This document shows, piece by piece, positions 43,206 to 53,024 of a DNA stretch of 64,000 bases; within the stretch, counting starts at the first letter, position 1; every line of letters begins with the position of its first letter. The notes under the pieces were generated by a model. It searched no databases. It was not told the DNA's origin and saw only the letters and a list, made by a program, of their open reading frames with translations. A program made the translations under genes and the position numbers. Source of the stretch: Nitrosopumilus adriaticus (lineage in GTDB: Archaea > Thermoproteota > Nitrososphaeria > Nitrososphaerales > Nitrosopumilaceae). The stretch is from NCBI RefSeq assembly GCF_000956175.1, contig NZ_CP011070.1, positions 1,358,147 through 1,422,146 on the forward strand. Direction: 5' to 3'.

Positions 43206-43925
43206 GTGAAGGCCATAATTTTAGCTGGCGGAAAAGGAACTAGAGGCAAGCCATATACTGAATACTTTCCAAAGGCAATGACACCAATTGATGGAAAACC
43301 ATTAATTGATTATGTGATAAAATATCTAAAATCATTTAGTTTCATAAATGAGATAATCATAATTTCTGATTTTACAGGATTAGGAGGTCAAATTAAAAAC
43401 TATTATGAGAATCAAAAAGGGATTACTTTCATTCAAGACTCACAAAGTGGAACAGGTGGAGATTTGCTGCACATTGAAAATAAACTCAAAGGCGAATCTG
43501 AATTTATCCTGTGGTTTGTAGATAACCTGTGTGCCATCAATCTAAAAAAGATGCATGAACAGTTTATTGCAAAAAAAAGTACTGCATGTATTGCAACAAG
43601 ATCAAAAAGAAAAGAAGAGACAGGGTTTGCAGTAGTTGAAGATGGAATAATTAAAGAATTCAAAGAAAAGCCATTAATGGAATTGCACCTATCGGAATGT
43701 CTAGGAATCTACATGTTAGGCTATGATGTCATTAAAAGAATAAAATCAAAGTCAAAGCAAAAAGAGATCAATCTATCATTTGATATTTTACAAGAGTTAT
43801 CAAAGGAAGGAAAAATTAGCGCATTCGATATTGGTCAAATAGAATGGATTGATGCAGAATCCCCAATGGTTTTAGAAAGAAATGAGAAAACAGTAAAGAA
43901 AATTATAAAACAGATGGGATTTTAG
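43206..43925 (+). CDS. sugar nucleotidyltransferase (NDP-sugar pyrophosphorylase)
   Basis: A 239-aa GT-A type nucleotidyltransferase: AIILAGGKGTRGKPYTEYFPKAMTP at the N-terminus (G-x-G-T-R...PK), then VDNLCAINL with the metal Asp. It lacks the C-terminal beta-helix of GlmU-type enzymes. It likely makes a nucleotide-activated hexose. GTG start three bases after the rps9 stop. Convergent with leuD by 23 bases. Confidence 0.88.
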   Translation: MKAIILAGGKGTRGKPYTEYFPKAMTPIDGKPLIDYVIKYLKSFSFINEIIIISDFTGLGGQIKNYYENQKGITFIQDSQSGTGGDLLHIENKLKGESEFILWFVDNLCAINLKKMHEQFIAKKSTACIATRSKRKEETGFAVVEDGIIKEFKEKPLMELHLSECLGIYMLGYDVIKRIKSKSKQKEINLSFDILQELSKEGKISAFDIGQIEWIDAESPMVLERNEKTVKKIIKQMGF

Positions 43926-44487
43926 AATTTTTTTCAAACTCTGTAATCTTGTCTTCGTATTGAAATGTTTGTGCAATATCATCTAATCCTTCTATGAGAA
44001 TTTTTTTCATGTGAGAATCAATATTAAAATGAATTTCTTGGGTTGAGGTTTTGATAGATTGATTTTCCAAATCAACACTGATTGGGTCGGTTTCTTTTAG
44101 TATGGCATCAACAGTTTTTTCATCAAGTGAAATTGGCAACAGTCCATTTTTGAAGCAGTTGCTAAAGAAAATATCAGCAAAAGATGGTGCGATAATCACT
44201 GAAAAACCATAGTCTTTTAGCGCCCAAACGGCATGTTCACGGCTAGAGCCACATCCAAAATTATCGCCTGCGACAAGGATTTTAGATCCTTCGTATTTTA
44301 GATTGTTTAACACAAAATCAGATTTTTTGTTTTCAGCCTCATCATACCTCCAATTAAAAAACAAGAACTTTCCAAATCCAGACTTTTGAACTAATTTTAG
44401 AAATTGCTTTGGGACAATTTGATCAGTATCCACATTTACTTTATCCAAAGGAGTAATTATGCTTGAGATATTTTTGAAAGGCTCCAT
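43903..44487 (-). CDS. leuD: 3-isopropylmalate dehydratase small subunit, bacterial type
   Basis: A 194-aa swivel domain of the aconitase superfamily: [59 protein letters not shown]. The longer form with an N-terminal extension matches bacterial LeuD. It acts with the large subunit just upstream (2 bp gap) in leucine synthesis, moving the hydroxyl of isopropylmalate. Confidence 0.92.
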   Translation of the reverse strand: MEPFKNISSIITPLDKVNVDTDQIVPKQFLKLVQKSGFGKFLFFNWRYDEAENKKSDFVLNNLKYEGSKILVAGDNFGCGSSREHAVWALKDYGFSVIIAPSFADIFFSNCFKNGLLPISLDEKTVDAILKETDPISVDLENQSIKTSTQEIHFNIDSHMKKILIEGLDDIAQTFQYEDKITEFEKNSKIPSVL

Positions 44488-44488
44488 G

Positions 44489-45904
44489 TTAATTCAAATC
44501 TAATTTCCTTACATCTACAAAGTGTCCATTTATTGCAGCCGCTGCTGCCATAACAGGACTAACCAAGTGAGTTCTTCCACCAGTACCTTGTCTTCCTTCA
44601 AAGTTTCTGTTTGATGTACTGGCACATCTCTCTCCAGGAGATAAAATATCAGGATTCATTCCAAGACACATACTACATCCGGCCTCCCTCCATTCAAAAT
44701 TGGCATCAATGAAAATTTTATCAAGACCCATTTCTTCAGCTTGTTTTTTTACCATTTGAGAACCTGGCACAACCATCGCTCTAACATCAGGTGAGATTTT
44801 TTGTCCCTTGACAACTTTTGATGCCTCAATAAGATCTTCCAATCTTGCATTTGTACATGAACCAATGAAGACCCTATCAATTTTGATATCTTCAATTTGA
44901 GTTCCAGGTTTGAGATCCATATAATCAAGTGCCTTTTCTGCACCCTTCTTTTGATTAGGATCTCCTTTTGCAAAATCATCAGGAGAAGGAACTGATTCAG
45001 TTACATCACAAGTCATTCCAGGATTTGTTCCCCAACTAACTTGAGGAGCAATGTCGTCAATGTGTAAAATGAATTGTTTCTCAAATGTTGCATCAGTATC
45101 AGTCTTTAGATGTTCACGCCATTCTTCAACTAGAGATTCATAATTTTTAGGAGTGTATTTTCTTCCTCTAAGATAATCAAAGGTTTTCTCATCGGGGGCA
45201 ACCAAACCTGCTCTTGCTCCTGCTTCAATAGACATATTGCAGATAGTCATTCTCTGCTCCATTGAGAGATCCTCAATTCCCTCACCCCTATATTCAATTA
45301 CTGTGCCTGTACCACCCCCAGTACCAATATTTTTGATTATTGAGAGAACAATATCTTTTGCAGTTACTGCATGAGGGTTCTTTCTTTTTCCCTCCACTCG
45401 AATTTCAAAAGGTTTTGGTTTTTCAAGCCACATTGTCTGCGATGCCAATACATGCTCCACGTCACTAGTTCCTATTCCTAATGCTAGAGCACCGAATGCA
45501 CCATGAGTGGACGTATGACTATCACCACATACTATTGTAGAGCCAGGCAGTGTAATCCCTAATTGGGGACCTATAACGTGAACTATTCCTTGATTAGGAC
45601 TATTAATATCAAATAGAGTTATTCCAAAATCTTTGCAATTTTTTTCCAGTGTTTGGATTTGAATTGCAGAAGTTTGATCCAAAATTGGAAGTGACCGATC
45701 ATTAGTTGGAACATTATGATCCATTGTAGCTATAGTAAGATCAGGTCGTCTAACCTTCCTATTGTTGATTCGCAATCCATCAAATGCTTGAGGAGATGTT
45801 ACTTCATGAACTAAATGTCTGTCAATGTAGATTAAAGAAGGATTATTTGGTTTTTCAACAATTACATGAGATTCCCAAATTTTTTCAAAAAGTGTTTTTC
45901 CCAT
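44489..45904 (-). CDS. leuC: 3-isopropylmalate dehydratase large subunit, bacterial type
   Basis: A 471-aa aconitase-family subunit starting at ATG 45902-45904 ([10 protein letters not shown]); a longer reading would run into the upstream gene. Motifs: [40 protein letters not shown] and the cluster cysteines in [12 protein letters not shown]. It matches bacterial LeuC in length. It follows a second, archaeal-type pair (45906-47665). Confidence 0.94.
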   Translation of the reverse strand: MGKTLFEKIWESHVIVEKPNNPSLIYIDRHLVHEVTSPQAFDGLRINNRKVRRPDLTIATMDHNVPTNDRSLPILDQTSAIQIQTLEKNCKDFGITLFDINSPNQGIVHVIGPQLGITLPGSTIVCGDSHTSTHGAFGALALGIGTSDVEHVLASQTMWLEKPKPFEIRVEGKRKNPHAVTAKDIVLSIIKNIGTGGGTGTVIEYRGEGIEDLSMEQRMTICNMSIEAGARAGLVAPDEKTFDYLRGRKYTPKNYESLVEEWREHLKTDTDATFEKQFILHIDDIAPQVSWGTNPGMTCDVTESVPSPDDFAKGDPNQKKGAEKALDYMDLKPGTQIEDIKIDRVFIGSCTNARLEDLIEASKVVKGQKISPDVRAMVVPGSQMVKKQAEEMGLDKIFIDANFEWREAGCSMCLGMNPDILSPGERCASTSNRNFEGRQGTGGRTHLVSPVMAAAAAINGHFVDVRKLDLN

Positions 45905-45905
45905 T

Positions 45906-46397
45906 TTAATCCTGGTCGGGCTTGTACTTGAAGAGACCACCAGCAGCAATAATTTTTCCAATGATTTCTGAGAATGGTTTCATTTTGTATGTCTGGTTTT
46001 TTGTAAGATTTTTTATTTCATTTGCAGAAACATCAATGTCTATTTCATCGCCTTCAGAAATTCCATCATATGCATCTTGATCAATTTCAATGGGTAACAA
46101 AAATGCACCATCCACTGCATTTCTGTAAAAAATTCTTGCAAAAGATAATGCAAGTACTGCTTTAATTCCAGAATGAGACAAAGCAATTGGCGCATGCTCT
46201 CTACTTGAACCGCAACCAAAATTTTTACCAGATAAAATAAAATTACCTTCCTTTACTTTTGAATGAAAATCAGGATCAAGTCCTTCCATTGCATGTGTCG
46301 CAAGTTCTGCATAATCATGAACTTTAAGATACTGACCAGGAATGATTACATCAGTATCTATATTATCTTGTGCGTATTTTATGATATTTCCCTTCAT
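45906..46397 (-). CDS. leuD: aconitase-family small subunit, archaeal LeuD/HacB type
   Basis: A 163-aa swivel domain of archaeal length: [57 protein letters not shown]. The ATG shares a base with the stop of the upstream large subunit (TAATG), so the two form one enzyme. Archaeal enzymes of this type act on isopropylmalate, homocitrate/homoaconitate or related acids. Which of these is used here is not fixed by sequence. Confidence 0.9.
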   Translation of the reverse strand: MKGNIIKYAQDNIDTDVIIPGQYLKVHDYAELATHAMEGLDPDFHSKVKEGNFILSGKNFGCGSSREHAPIALSHSGIKAVLALSFARIFYRNAVDGAFLLPIEIDQDAYDGISEGDEIDIDVSANEIKNLTKNQTYKMKPFSEIIGKIIAAGGLFKYKPDQD

Positions 46398-47665
46398 TAC
46401 AAATCCCTCGGATCAGTAATCTTGCCTGTAACTGCAGATGCTGCTGCAACTAGTGGAGATGCAAGATATGTTTGAGATTCTACATGTCCCATTCTTCCTG
46501 GAAAGTTTCTATTAGTTGTACTAATGCAGATTTCATCTTTTGCCAACACTCCCATGTGAGCACCACAACATGCACCACACGTAGGCGGTCCAACTGTAAC
46601 ACCTGCATCCAAGAATATTTTCAATAGACCATTCTCCATTGCACGTTTGTAAATTGAAATAGCTGCAGGTAAAATTTCTGTTCTAATCTTTACTTGTCGA
46701 CCTTTGAGAATTTTTGCAGCAGCTACTAAATCTTCATACTTTGCACCAGTACACGACCCAATGTATGATTTATCCAGTTCTACATTAGGCGCTTCTCTAA
46801 CAATTGAAATATTTTCAGGCGAAAATGGTTTTGCAACAGTAGGTTCCATCTCAGATGCTTCATATTCAAACACTTTAGAATATTCCGCATCATCATCACC
46901 CTTTACTAAATTAAAATTAGTTGCACCACGACTAGAAAGATAATCAACTACTTTTTGATCAGGCTCTACAATTCCATTTTTTGCACCAGCCTCTGTAGTC
47001 ATATTACACAATGTCAATCTACTTTCAACAGACATTTCATCAATCCCGCTACCACCAAACTGCATTGTTCGGTATGCGCCACCATCAGTTCCAATCTCAC
47101 CAATAATTTTTAGAATCAAATCTTTTGCCATCACATGATCTGGTAATTTTCCATTTAGCTTAAAGTACATAGTTTCAGGAACCTTAAACCAAATTTTCCC
47201 ATTAAGCAAAACATATGCAACATCAGTATGTCCCAGTCCACATGCAAATGCACCTAATGCACCTGTTGTATTTGTGTGGGAATCGCCACCAACATAGACC
47301 TCACCGGGCATAACCATTGCTTCTTCATGAGATATTGTATGACAAATTCCATACTGCCCCATTCCATACTTGAAGTGTTTTTCAATACCGTATTGCTTTG
47401 TAAAATTAGATAGTTTTACAATATTTTCAGCAGATACTTTTTCTGCAGATGGTACAAAATGATCTTCTGCTACCCAAACCTTAGTTGGATCCCATAACTT
47501 ATCAACAGAGATCCCTTGTTTCTTTAGTTTATCAAATACCTTGATTACGCCTGGTCCTGAAACATCATGAACCATTACCTTGTCAACATTAGCAAAAATT
47601 ACATCATCAGGAGCTACGGAAGACTTTCCAGATGCACGTGCAAGGATCTTCTCAACTATATTCAT
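46397..47665 (-). CDS. leuC: aconitase-family large subunit, archaeal LeuC/HacA type
   Basis: A 422-aa large subunit: VMVHDVSGPGVIKVF, GGDSHTNTTGALGAFACGLGHTDVAYVL, YIGSCTGAKYEDL and cluster cysteines in PPTCGACCGAHMG. The shorter length and CGACCG motif are those of archaeal isopropylmalate isomerase/homoaconitase. With a bacterial-type pair directly downstream, one set may serve leucine and the other lysine (alpha-aminoadipate route) or another pathway. Confidence 0.92.
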   Translation of the reverse strand: MNIVEKILARASGKSSVAPDDVIFANVDKVMVHDVSGPGVIKVFDKLKKQGISVDKLWDPTKVWVAEDHFVPSAEKVSAENIVKLSNFTKQYGIEKHFKYGMGQYGICHTISHEEAMVMPGEVYVGGDSHTNTTGALGAFACGLGHTDVAYVLLNGKIWFKVPETMYFKLNGKLPDHVMAKDLILKIIGEIGTDGGAYRTMQFGGSGIDEMSVESRLTLCNMTTEAGAKNGIVEPDQKVVDYLSSRGATNFNLVKGDDDAEYSKVFEYEASEMEPTVAKPFSPENISIVREAPNVELDKSYIGSCTGAKYEDLVAAAKILKGRQVKIRTEILPAAISIYKRAMENGLLKIFLDAGVTVGPPTCGACCGAHMGVLAKDEICISTTNRNFPGRMGHVESQTYLASPLVAAASAVTGKITDPRDL

Positions 47666-47771
47666 GATTCAAAAAGTCTGCTCTACAGATTAAAAGCTTT
47701 ACAGAATGGGTTTTTCCTCATTCATAAAGAATTCGTAGAAATGGCATTCAGGCAACACTTGTAGTGTTTTT

Positions 47772-47990
47772 TCATTCAGCAAGCACATTCTGATTTACTA
47801 AAACTTTCTTTACAGACTCTAGATACTGCCGTCTAGTACTAGGAATTGATCTCCATTTTGAAACCATAATCTCATCTAAAAGATCATAGACAATAGTAAT
47901 TTCTATTCCTGATTCTAGTTTTTCTTTAGCAATATTTGCTAATTCCTCAATTCGCAATTTCCTTCTCCAAGTTTGGACACAGTCAGTCAT
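47772..47990 (-). CDS. hypothetical helical protein
   Basis: A 72-aa, helical protein (IEELANIAKEKLESGIEITIVYDLLDEIM) with a basic segment near the end (STRRQYLESVKK). No named motif; no neighbours in the same transcript. Its composition and ATG start look genuine. Function unknown. Confidence 0.6.
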   Translation of the reverse strand: MTDCVQTWRRKLRIEELANIAKEKLESGIEITIVYDLLDEIMVSKWRSIPSTRRQYLESVKKVLVNQNVLAE

Positions 47991-48062
47991 GAATATTTTT
48001 TTAATTTAATGATCTAAAAGGATCACTATCAAATCATTACAAAAAAATTTAGTTTAAAAAAA

Positions 48063-49166
48063 TTATTTTATTCGGTAACGAAGAATTGCCAGAACCGAAT
48101 TATCAAGTTCTAGTCTTTGGATAATTTTTGGGGAAGATGCAAATTCAATTTTACACGAAGTACTTTTTGCAATCTCCAACATCTTTAGAATTTTTTTAAA
48201 TTGGGAATCAGTATAGTAATTTGATGAAACAATTAGTGTGTCTACCGCTCCATTTTCCAAAGCCTTGAAAATCACATCATTTCTTTTTGCAGTAAGTCCT
48301 TGTTTGACTAGGTTTTCATATTTTTCAATAATTTCTGCAACATATTTTTTTCTATATTGATACAGATGATGAATTAATTTTTTTTCAATTTCTTTATTTG
48401 ATGTAGAAAAAGACAAGTTTTCAACAAATCTACATTTTTTTGCTAGTTCTGAATTAAGTTCACCATAAAATTCGGTTTTCGCAGGTCCTATTCCACCCAA
48501 TAAGAGTAAATCAGAGTTAGAATCCATCTCCCTGACTTTATTTGCAATTTTTTTAAAGAAAACATGAATTTTGGTTTGTCTTGCCCTAAGGAATCTCCCT
48601 TGACTCTGCCCCCCCTTTCGGTGTCTACCTTGTAAATCAATTCCAAGTTTAGATTCTGAAATTATTTGACTTCCATGATATTTTTGAATTTTTGCTGATT
48701 TTTGATCTAGTGTAACTAGTAAAACATTGTAGTTAGTTTTTAGAATATCTTTGAATGGTTTGATAAAGGGCTTTTTGCTTGCCATGTAGATGTAGGGAAG
48801 TTTTTTCGAAGTCCCAATCACTTTGATGTTTACCTTTTTGTTTTTTATCCATCCAAAGATACACAATGTTTTTGTGAACTTTCCAGCAGAGATAGGATTA
48901 TCTCGGAGTTCAGATATTTTATTTTCAATTTTTGCTTCAATTTTTTCAAATGACTCGTTTCGTTTTGTTTCTTTAAGTAAAGACATTGTTTCAGGTCCTT
49001 TTCCATATGGATAGTACACAGAAATACAGGGGGAATCAATCTGCCTAATCTCATATAGGAATTGATTAATCGATAACCATTCAAGAGGAGTTATTTCATC
49101 AGGATTTTGAATATTTTTCACTAGTGTGGCTTTTTTTCTTTCATAAATAACTAATACCATTTGCAT
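48063..49166 (-). CDS. eRF1-family release factor homologue with GGQ loop (Vms1/VLRF1-like)
   Basis: A 367-aa protein whose central domain carries HRKGGQSQGRFLRARQTK (GGQ at ~185-187), with an RNase H-like fold around it (NYNVLLVTLDQKSAKIQK; LLLLGGIGPAKTEF) and a C-terminal L7Ae-like part (ENGAVDTLIVSSNY). The GGQS and downstream Arg pattern is closer to Vms1/ANKZF1 (peptidyl-tRNA hydrolase in ribosome quality control) than to canonical aRF1, which uses GGQSxxRF with a NIKS domain; no NIKS-like anticodon-reading domain is evident. Rescue of stalled large subunits is inferred. Start ATG 49166 or 49160. Confidence 0.8.
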   Translation of the reverse strand: MQMVLVIYERKKATLVKNIQNPDEITPLEWLSINQFLYEIRQIDSPCISVYYPYGKGPETMSLLKETKRNESFEKIEAKIENKISELRDNPISAGKFTKTLCIFGWIKNKKVNIKVIGTSKKLPYIYMASKKPFIKPFKDILKTNYNVLLVTLDQKSAKIQKYHGSQIISESKLGIDLQGRHRKGGQSQGRFLRARQTKIHVFFKKIANKVREMDSNSDLLLLGGIGPAKTEFYGELNSELAKKCRFVENLSFSTSNKEIEKKLIHHLYQYRKKYVAEIIEKYENLVKQGLTAKRNDVIFKALENGAVDTLIVSSNYYTDSQFKKILKMLEIAKSTSCKIEFASSPKIIQRLELDNSVLAILRYRIK

Positions 49167-49238
49167 GTGAATTATCTTGAAAATTCAAGAAATATTTTAT
49201 TCATAACAATAAAAAAGAAACACTGTTTTAGATATATT

Positions 49239-50009
49239 GTGGAATTAACAGTTTTACCACTATTAGCTGAAAGAAGACAAGATAGATTTGATGTTTTTGA
49301 AGCATTGCTTGAAACGTTAGAAAAAAATGATGTAAAATTGCAAGAAGGTGATGTTTTAGTGATTTCTACAAAATACATTTCAAATTCACAAGGAAGAATC
49401 GTGGATCTTTCAAAAATTAAAACATCTCAGGAAGGATTAGAGATTTCAAAAAAATATCAACTTAAACCTGAAATTGCAGAAATAATTATCAGAGAATCAG
49501 ACAAGATCTTTGGTGGAATAGGCGGATTTGTGATTACATCAGCTGACAACATTATGGCACCAAATGCAGGTATTGACAAATCTAATGCAAAAAAAGGCAA
49601 AGCAATTCTATATCCTCAAAATCCATATCTCATTTCAGAGCAAATTCGTAGAAAGATTTTCTTAAAAATGTCAATTCATGTTGGAGTGATTCTCGTAGAT
49701 AGTAGACTAATGCCTGCAAGAATTGGAACATCAGGTGTTGCAGTAGCTTGTGCAGGTATTGAACCGGTTTTAGATATGAGAGCAAAAAAAGATCTTGATG
49801 GTAATCCACTAAAGGTTACATTTCAAGCAGTGGTCGACAACATTGCAACAATTGCCAATTATAAAATGGGAGAAGGTGGTGAATCAAAACCATTTGCAAT
49901 AGTTAGAAACTCAGAAGCTAAACTTACTGATAGAAAGATTAACCCTTCAGAGATGGCAATATCTCCAGATCAGTGCGTCTATGTTAGAGGATTAGCAAAT
50001 GCACCATAG
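49239..50009 (+). CDS. cofE: coenzyme F420-0:L-glutamate ligase
   Basis: A 256-aa enzyme that adds gamma-linked glutamates to F420-0. Family stretches are EGDVLVISTKYISNSQGRIVDLS, IGGFVITSADNIMAPNAGIDKSNA, GVILVDSRLMPARIGTSGVAVACAG and DNIATIANYKMGEGGESKPFAIVR. I start at GTG 49239 (VELTVLPL); a longer reading from 49161 adds 26 residues unlike the family. Divergent from the release-factor homologue. F420-binding proteins such as that at 16.1 kb may use the product. Confidence 0.93.
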   Translation: MELTVLPLLAERRQDRFDVFEALLETLEKNDVKLQEGDVLVISTKYISNSQGRIVDLSKIKTSQEGLEISKKYQLKPEIAEIIIRESDKIFGGIGGFVITSADNIMAPNAGIDKSNAKKGKAILYPQNPYLISEQIRRKIFLKMSIHVGVILVDSRLMPARIGTSGVAVACAGIEPVLDMRAKKDLDGNPLKVTFQAVVDNIATIANYKMGEGGESKPFAIVRNSEAKLTDRKINPSEMAISPDQCVYVRGLANAP

Positions 50010-50062
50010 CACTAGGGATTTTTTGGTTCTGCTTTAAATAGAGGTTTTTTGGTGAAAAAATA

Positions 50063-50617
50063 ATGGAGTATCTTACAACATACCCAAAGACGGTTTCATT
50101 TCTGGATGGACTAAAACACAAAATTGATGTAGACAACAAACATGGGGTTGAACAACTTCACGTAGTTGTAAAGAAGAGTTTTGAGGAATTAATGAAAATC
50201 TTTACTGAAGAAGGATTTACCAAAGTAAAGCTTGAACATAAACAACCAGGACAGATTGGAAGTGGTCTAAATTTGAAATTAAAAAAACCATGGGAGATGC
50301 ACATCAGAATGGTAGATCTGAAAAAAGGGTTAATCGGAATTCATGCAGAAGTTGAAGTATCAAGAGATTATCTTCAACATTTGTTCTCACAGAGAACCCC
50401 AGTAGTTTACGAAGTAGAAGAGATTCTAAAAAAATATCATGTAGAGTATAGTTTTTGGCATGATAAAGTTAAAAAAAATGTCAACGCCATTGTAGATAAT
50501 TATAAAGTAAAGCTTGCAACACCTAGCATTCCAGTATTTGCATGGAAACCAATGTTATTTGTGATTGGAACTATTGCTGCATTTTATGGTTGGAAATATT
50601 TCAACACAATCTGGTAG
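50063..50617 (+). CDS. hypothetical protein with C-terminal membrane anchor
   Basis: A 184-aa, mostly soluble protein (beta-strand-rich, LHVVVKKSFEELMKIFTEEGFTKVKLE...) ending in one hydrophobic helix (PMLFVIGTIAAFYGWKYF), a tail-anchor topology. A TATA-like TTTAAATAG lies 27 nt before the ATG. No family recognised. The tail anchor is clear; the role is unknown. Confidence 0.72.
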   Translation: MEYLTTYPKTVSFLDGLKHKIDVDNKHGVEQLHVVVKKSFEELMKIFTEEGFTKVKLEHKQPGQIGSGLNLKLKKPWEMHIRMVDLKKGLIGIHAEVEVSRDYLQHLFSQRTPVVYEVEEILKKYHVEYSFWHDKVKKNVNAIVDNYKVKLATPSIPVFAWKPMLFVIGTIAAFYGWKYFNTIW

Positions 50618-50619
50618 AT

Positions 50620-50946
50620 TTAAACACCCAGACTTTCAGCTTTAGTCATTTCTAAAAAGACCTTATCCCCAACTGACAGACCCATCTCTTTGTATTCATG
50701 CATTTCAAGTTTTAATTGGGTCACACCTTGCATTCCCATTCCACCACCCATTCCAGACATCATTTTGTTAAGATCCTTCATCATGTCATTCATGTTTGAA
50801 AACCCCATGACTTTAGGAGTACCAAAAGGAGATGGCGGATTTTGAGTGGAGTCTTTAAGATCTTTAATGGATGATAATGATACTACAACATATGGTGCCC
50901 CATCAGGTGCTGAATCAATACTTTTTACTACAAATTCTTTCTTCAT
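50620..50946 (-). CDS. hypothetical protein with Met/Gly-rich loop
   Basis: A 108-aa protein: beta-strands at both ends (EFVVKSIDSAPDGAPYVVVSLSS; VTQLKLEMHEYKEMGLSVGDKVFLEM) flank a flexible, Met- and Gly-rich middle (NKMMSGMGGGMGMQG). The outer part resembles a small OB-like or SH3-like barrel. It is convergent with the tail-anchored gene. No function can be assigned. Confidence 0.7.
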   Translation of the reverse strand: MKKEFVVKSIDSAPDGAPYVVVSLSSIKDLKDSTQNPPSPFGTPKVMGFSNMNDMMKDLNKMMSGMGGGMGMQGVTQLKLEMHEYKEMGLSVGDKVFLEMTKAESLGV

Positions 50947-51044
50947 AAATATAGAAATTCATCCATGTAATTTTAATTTTAAGGTCAATTTGTCCCAATT
51001 TCCATGGTTTGAAGCTTTAATTACAATTTTTAAGAACTCATAGT

Positions 51045-51578
51045 ATGGCAGATGCATTAAAGACAACACTGAGATATTATGGAATTTCTCCGTGGGAAAT
51101 TGAAGTGCTCTATGGGTTTTTGAACTCGCATTTTACAATCATTCAAGACGAGATTGCGCAAGATGACGATAATTTTGTAAGCTCACTGGACATGGAAATT
51201 CCTCTTGCGTTTAATGAAGAATTCTTTCAGTGGTTTGAGTTTAAACGATGGGAGAATGTAAAGTCAGTTTTCAAGGAGATGAAGAGAAGAAGAGGTAGCG
51301 GGAATGCATTAAAGGTTAAAATTAATTTTGCAGGAAATCCCAGAATTGTTTTCAGCATAGATGTAGAAGACAAACAATGGTTTGATAATGCAATCGAAAA
51401 AATTGATTTTGTTTTAGAATTGATTCCACACCATCTTGATCCTCAAAAACTACCTTCAGAAATTTCAGAGATTATTTACAAATTTGATTCAAAATCAATT
51501 AGATGGAGGTTAGATACGGCATCATCTGAGAATAAAAAATTTATTTTTAGTGGAAACGCTTGGAAAGAAATTATTTGA
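51045..51578 (+). CDS. hypothetical protein
   Basis: A 177-aa soluble alpha/beta protein with many aromatic residues (RYYGISPWEIEVLYGFLNSHF; FFQWFEFKRWENVKSVFKEMK). No motif known to me; no membrane or export signal. A TATA-like TTTTTAAG precedes the ATG. Its end overlaps the next, convergent gene by eight bases. Confidence 0.7.
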   Translation: MADALKTTLRYYGISPWEIEVLYGFLNSHFTIIQDEIAQDDDNFVSSLDMEIPLAFNEEFFQWFEFKRWENVKSVFKEMKRRRGSGNALKVKINFAGNPRIVFSIDVEDKQWFDNAIEKIDFVLELIPHHLDPQKLPSEISEIIYKFDSKSIRWRLDTASSENKKFIFSGNAWKEII

Positions 51579-52011
51579 GATCTTTTTGCAGTGGTTCTAA
51601 TAATTCATGAAGTTCTTTGTATTTTGACTCTAAAAATTCTAAAGCATCATCAAGTTTTTTTGATTTTCCATATTTGAAACGAATTAACTCACGATGATGC
51701 CAAAATGTTTTACCCTCTTCTACTGAGAGAGTTGTAAAGTAATCAGCACCCTTCAAATTATCAGGGAGTTTTACATCATGAGGAAAGAGTAATTCCACAA
51801 TAAACCATTCATCTCCATCAGGATAATCACATCCTGTATCCACATCAAAGAAAATATGGAGTAAGTCTGACTGCATGAGCCCATCATCAGTAATTGAAGG
51901 ATGTTTAATTGCAGATTTTTTGAAATCAAGATTTAGAAGTTGGGGTTCAAAGAATCCCTTGATAATTGATTTTCGAAATATTTTATTTGCGTCGTAAATA
52001 TTCAAATGCAA
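51571..52011 (-). CDS. hypothetical protein
   Basis: A 146-aa soluble protein starting at TTG 52009-52011, with a TATA-like element ~27 nt upstream (GTTATAGG). Beta-strands in the middle (LLHIFFDVDTGCDYPDGDEWFIVELLF) and a C-terminal helical coil (DALEFLESKYKELHELLEPLQKDL). No family assigned. Divergence from neighbours leaves its role open. Confidence 0.65.
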   Translation of the reverse strand: MHLNIYDANKIFRKSIIKGFFEPQLLNLDFKKSAIKHPSITDDGLMQSDLLHIFFDVDTGCDYPDGDEWFIVELLFPHDVKLPDNLKGADYFTTLSVEEGKTFWHHRELIRFKYGKSKKLDDALEFLESKYKELHELLEPLQKDLK

Positions 52012-52061
52012 AATACACTACAATGAAACTTGCCTATAACTTGTTAGGTTTAAACTGGAAA

Positions 52062-53024
52062 TTATACTTTAAGGGAATCTAAAATTGCAGAAATATCAGT
52101 GATCGGTTTGCCATTTTGGGAAATGTTTTGTTTTGCAGGTGGATTTTCATAATAATTTGGAATCTTGTCTTGCAGTCTTTGGGTGTAAGGTGAGATTAAA
52201 TCGTTTTTGTAAAAGACCCCAGTTGGAATTTTGTTATCCCACTCTAGGGATTTTATGAGAGATTGAGAAAGTTTTTCGTTTACTTCAGGTACTGAATCAT
52301 AGTGTACAACTGGATCATACCCATGTTCTTCTAATTTGTAAATTCTTGAATGTCTTTTTTGTGCCTCATCAACTAAATCAGCTCCTGCATACCAATCTCT
52401 TGTATTGATATCATTGTATGTAGGACATGGTTGTAGTACATCCAAAAAAGACAGTCCTTTGTGTTTTACTGCTTGAATAATCAGAGATTTTAGATGTTTA
52501 ATATCATATGAATATCCACGTGCAACAAAAGTAAATCCACTTGCAACTGCAAGACCAATTGGATTAACATTGAAATTTGTGTTTGGCGAAGGCAATGACT
52601 TTGTCTGTTCACCTAGTTTTAGAGTTGGAGATGCTTGTCCCTTTGTTAATCCATAAACACCATTATCAAAAATAATGTAAGTCATATCGACATTACGTCT
52701 TCCAGCTGCAACAAAGTGACCTGCACCAATACCTAAACCATCACCATCGCCACCAGCTGCAATTACTGTCATTTCAGGATTTGCAATCTTTGCACCTTGT
52801 GCAAACGTCAAAACACGTCCATGTAGTGTATGAACACCATAAGTATTGATGAAGTGTGATGTTTTGCCAGAGCAACCAATTCCAGAAAAGATTGCAGCCT
52901 TATCTCGCTCTATATTCATTTCAGCTAAAGCCATCTGTATAGCATTTACAATTCCAAAATCCCCACATCCAGGACACCAGTCATTGTGTACATCTGTTTT
53001 GTAGTCAGCAAGTTTAAGCGCCAT
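52062..53024 (-). CDS. 2-oxoacid:ferredoxin oxidoreductase subunit beta
   Basis: A 320-aa TPP-binding subunit: [18 protein letters not shown] with cluster/TPP contacts, [11 protein letters not shown] and the Mg/TPP motif [14 protein letters not shown]. With the alpha subunit it decarboxylates a 2-oxoacid (2-oxoglutarate or pyruvate) and reduces ferredoxin, or runs in reverse to fix CO2. The alpha gene ends 11 bases inside its start. The cognate ferredoxin is not adjacent (one candidate at 32.3 kb). Confidence 0.94.
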   Translation of the reverse strand: MALKLADYKTDVHNDWCPGCGDFGIVNAIQMALAEMNIERDKAAIFSGIGCSGKTSHFINTYGVHTLHGRVLTFAQGAKIANPEMTVIAAGGDGDGLGIGAGHFVAAGRRNVDMTYIIFDNGVYGLTKGQASPTLKLGEQTKSLPSPNTNFNVNPIGLAVASGFTFVARGYSYDIKHLKSLIIQAVKHKGLSFLDVLQPCPTYNDINTRDWYAGADLVDEAQKRHSRIYKLEEHGYDPVVHYDSVPEVNEKLSQSLIKSLEWDNKIPTGVFYKNDLISPYTQRLQDKIPNYYENPPAKQNISQNGKPITDISAILDSLKV

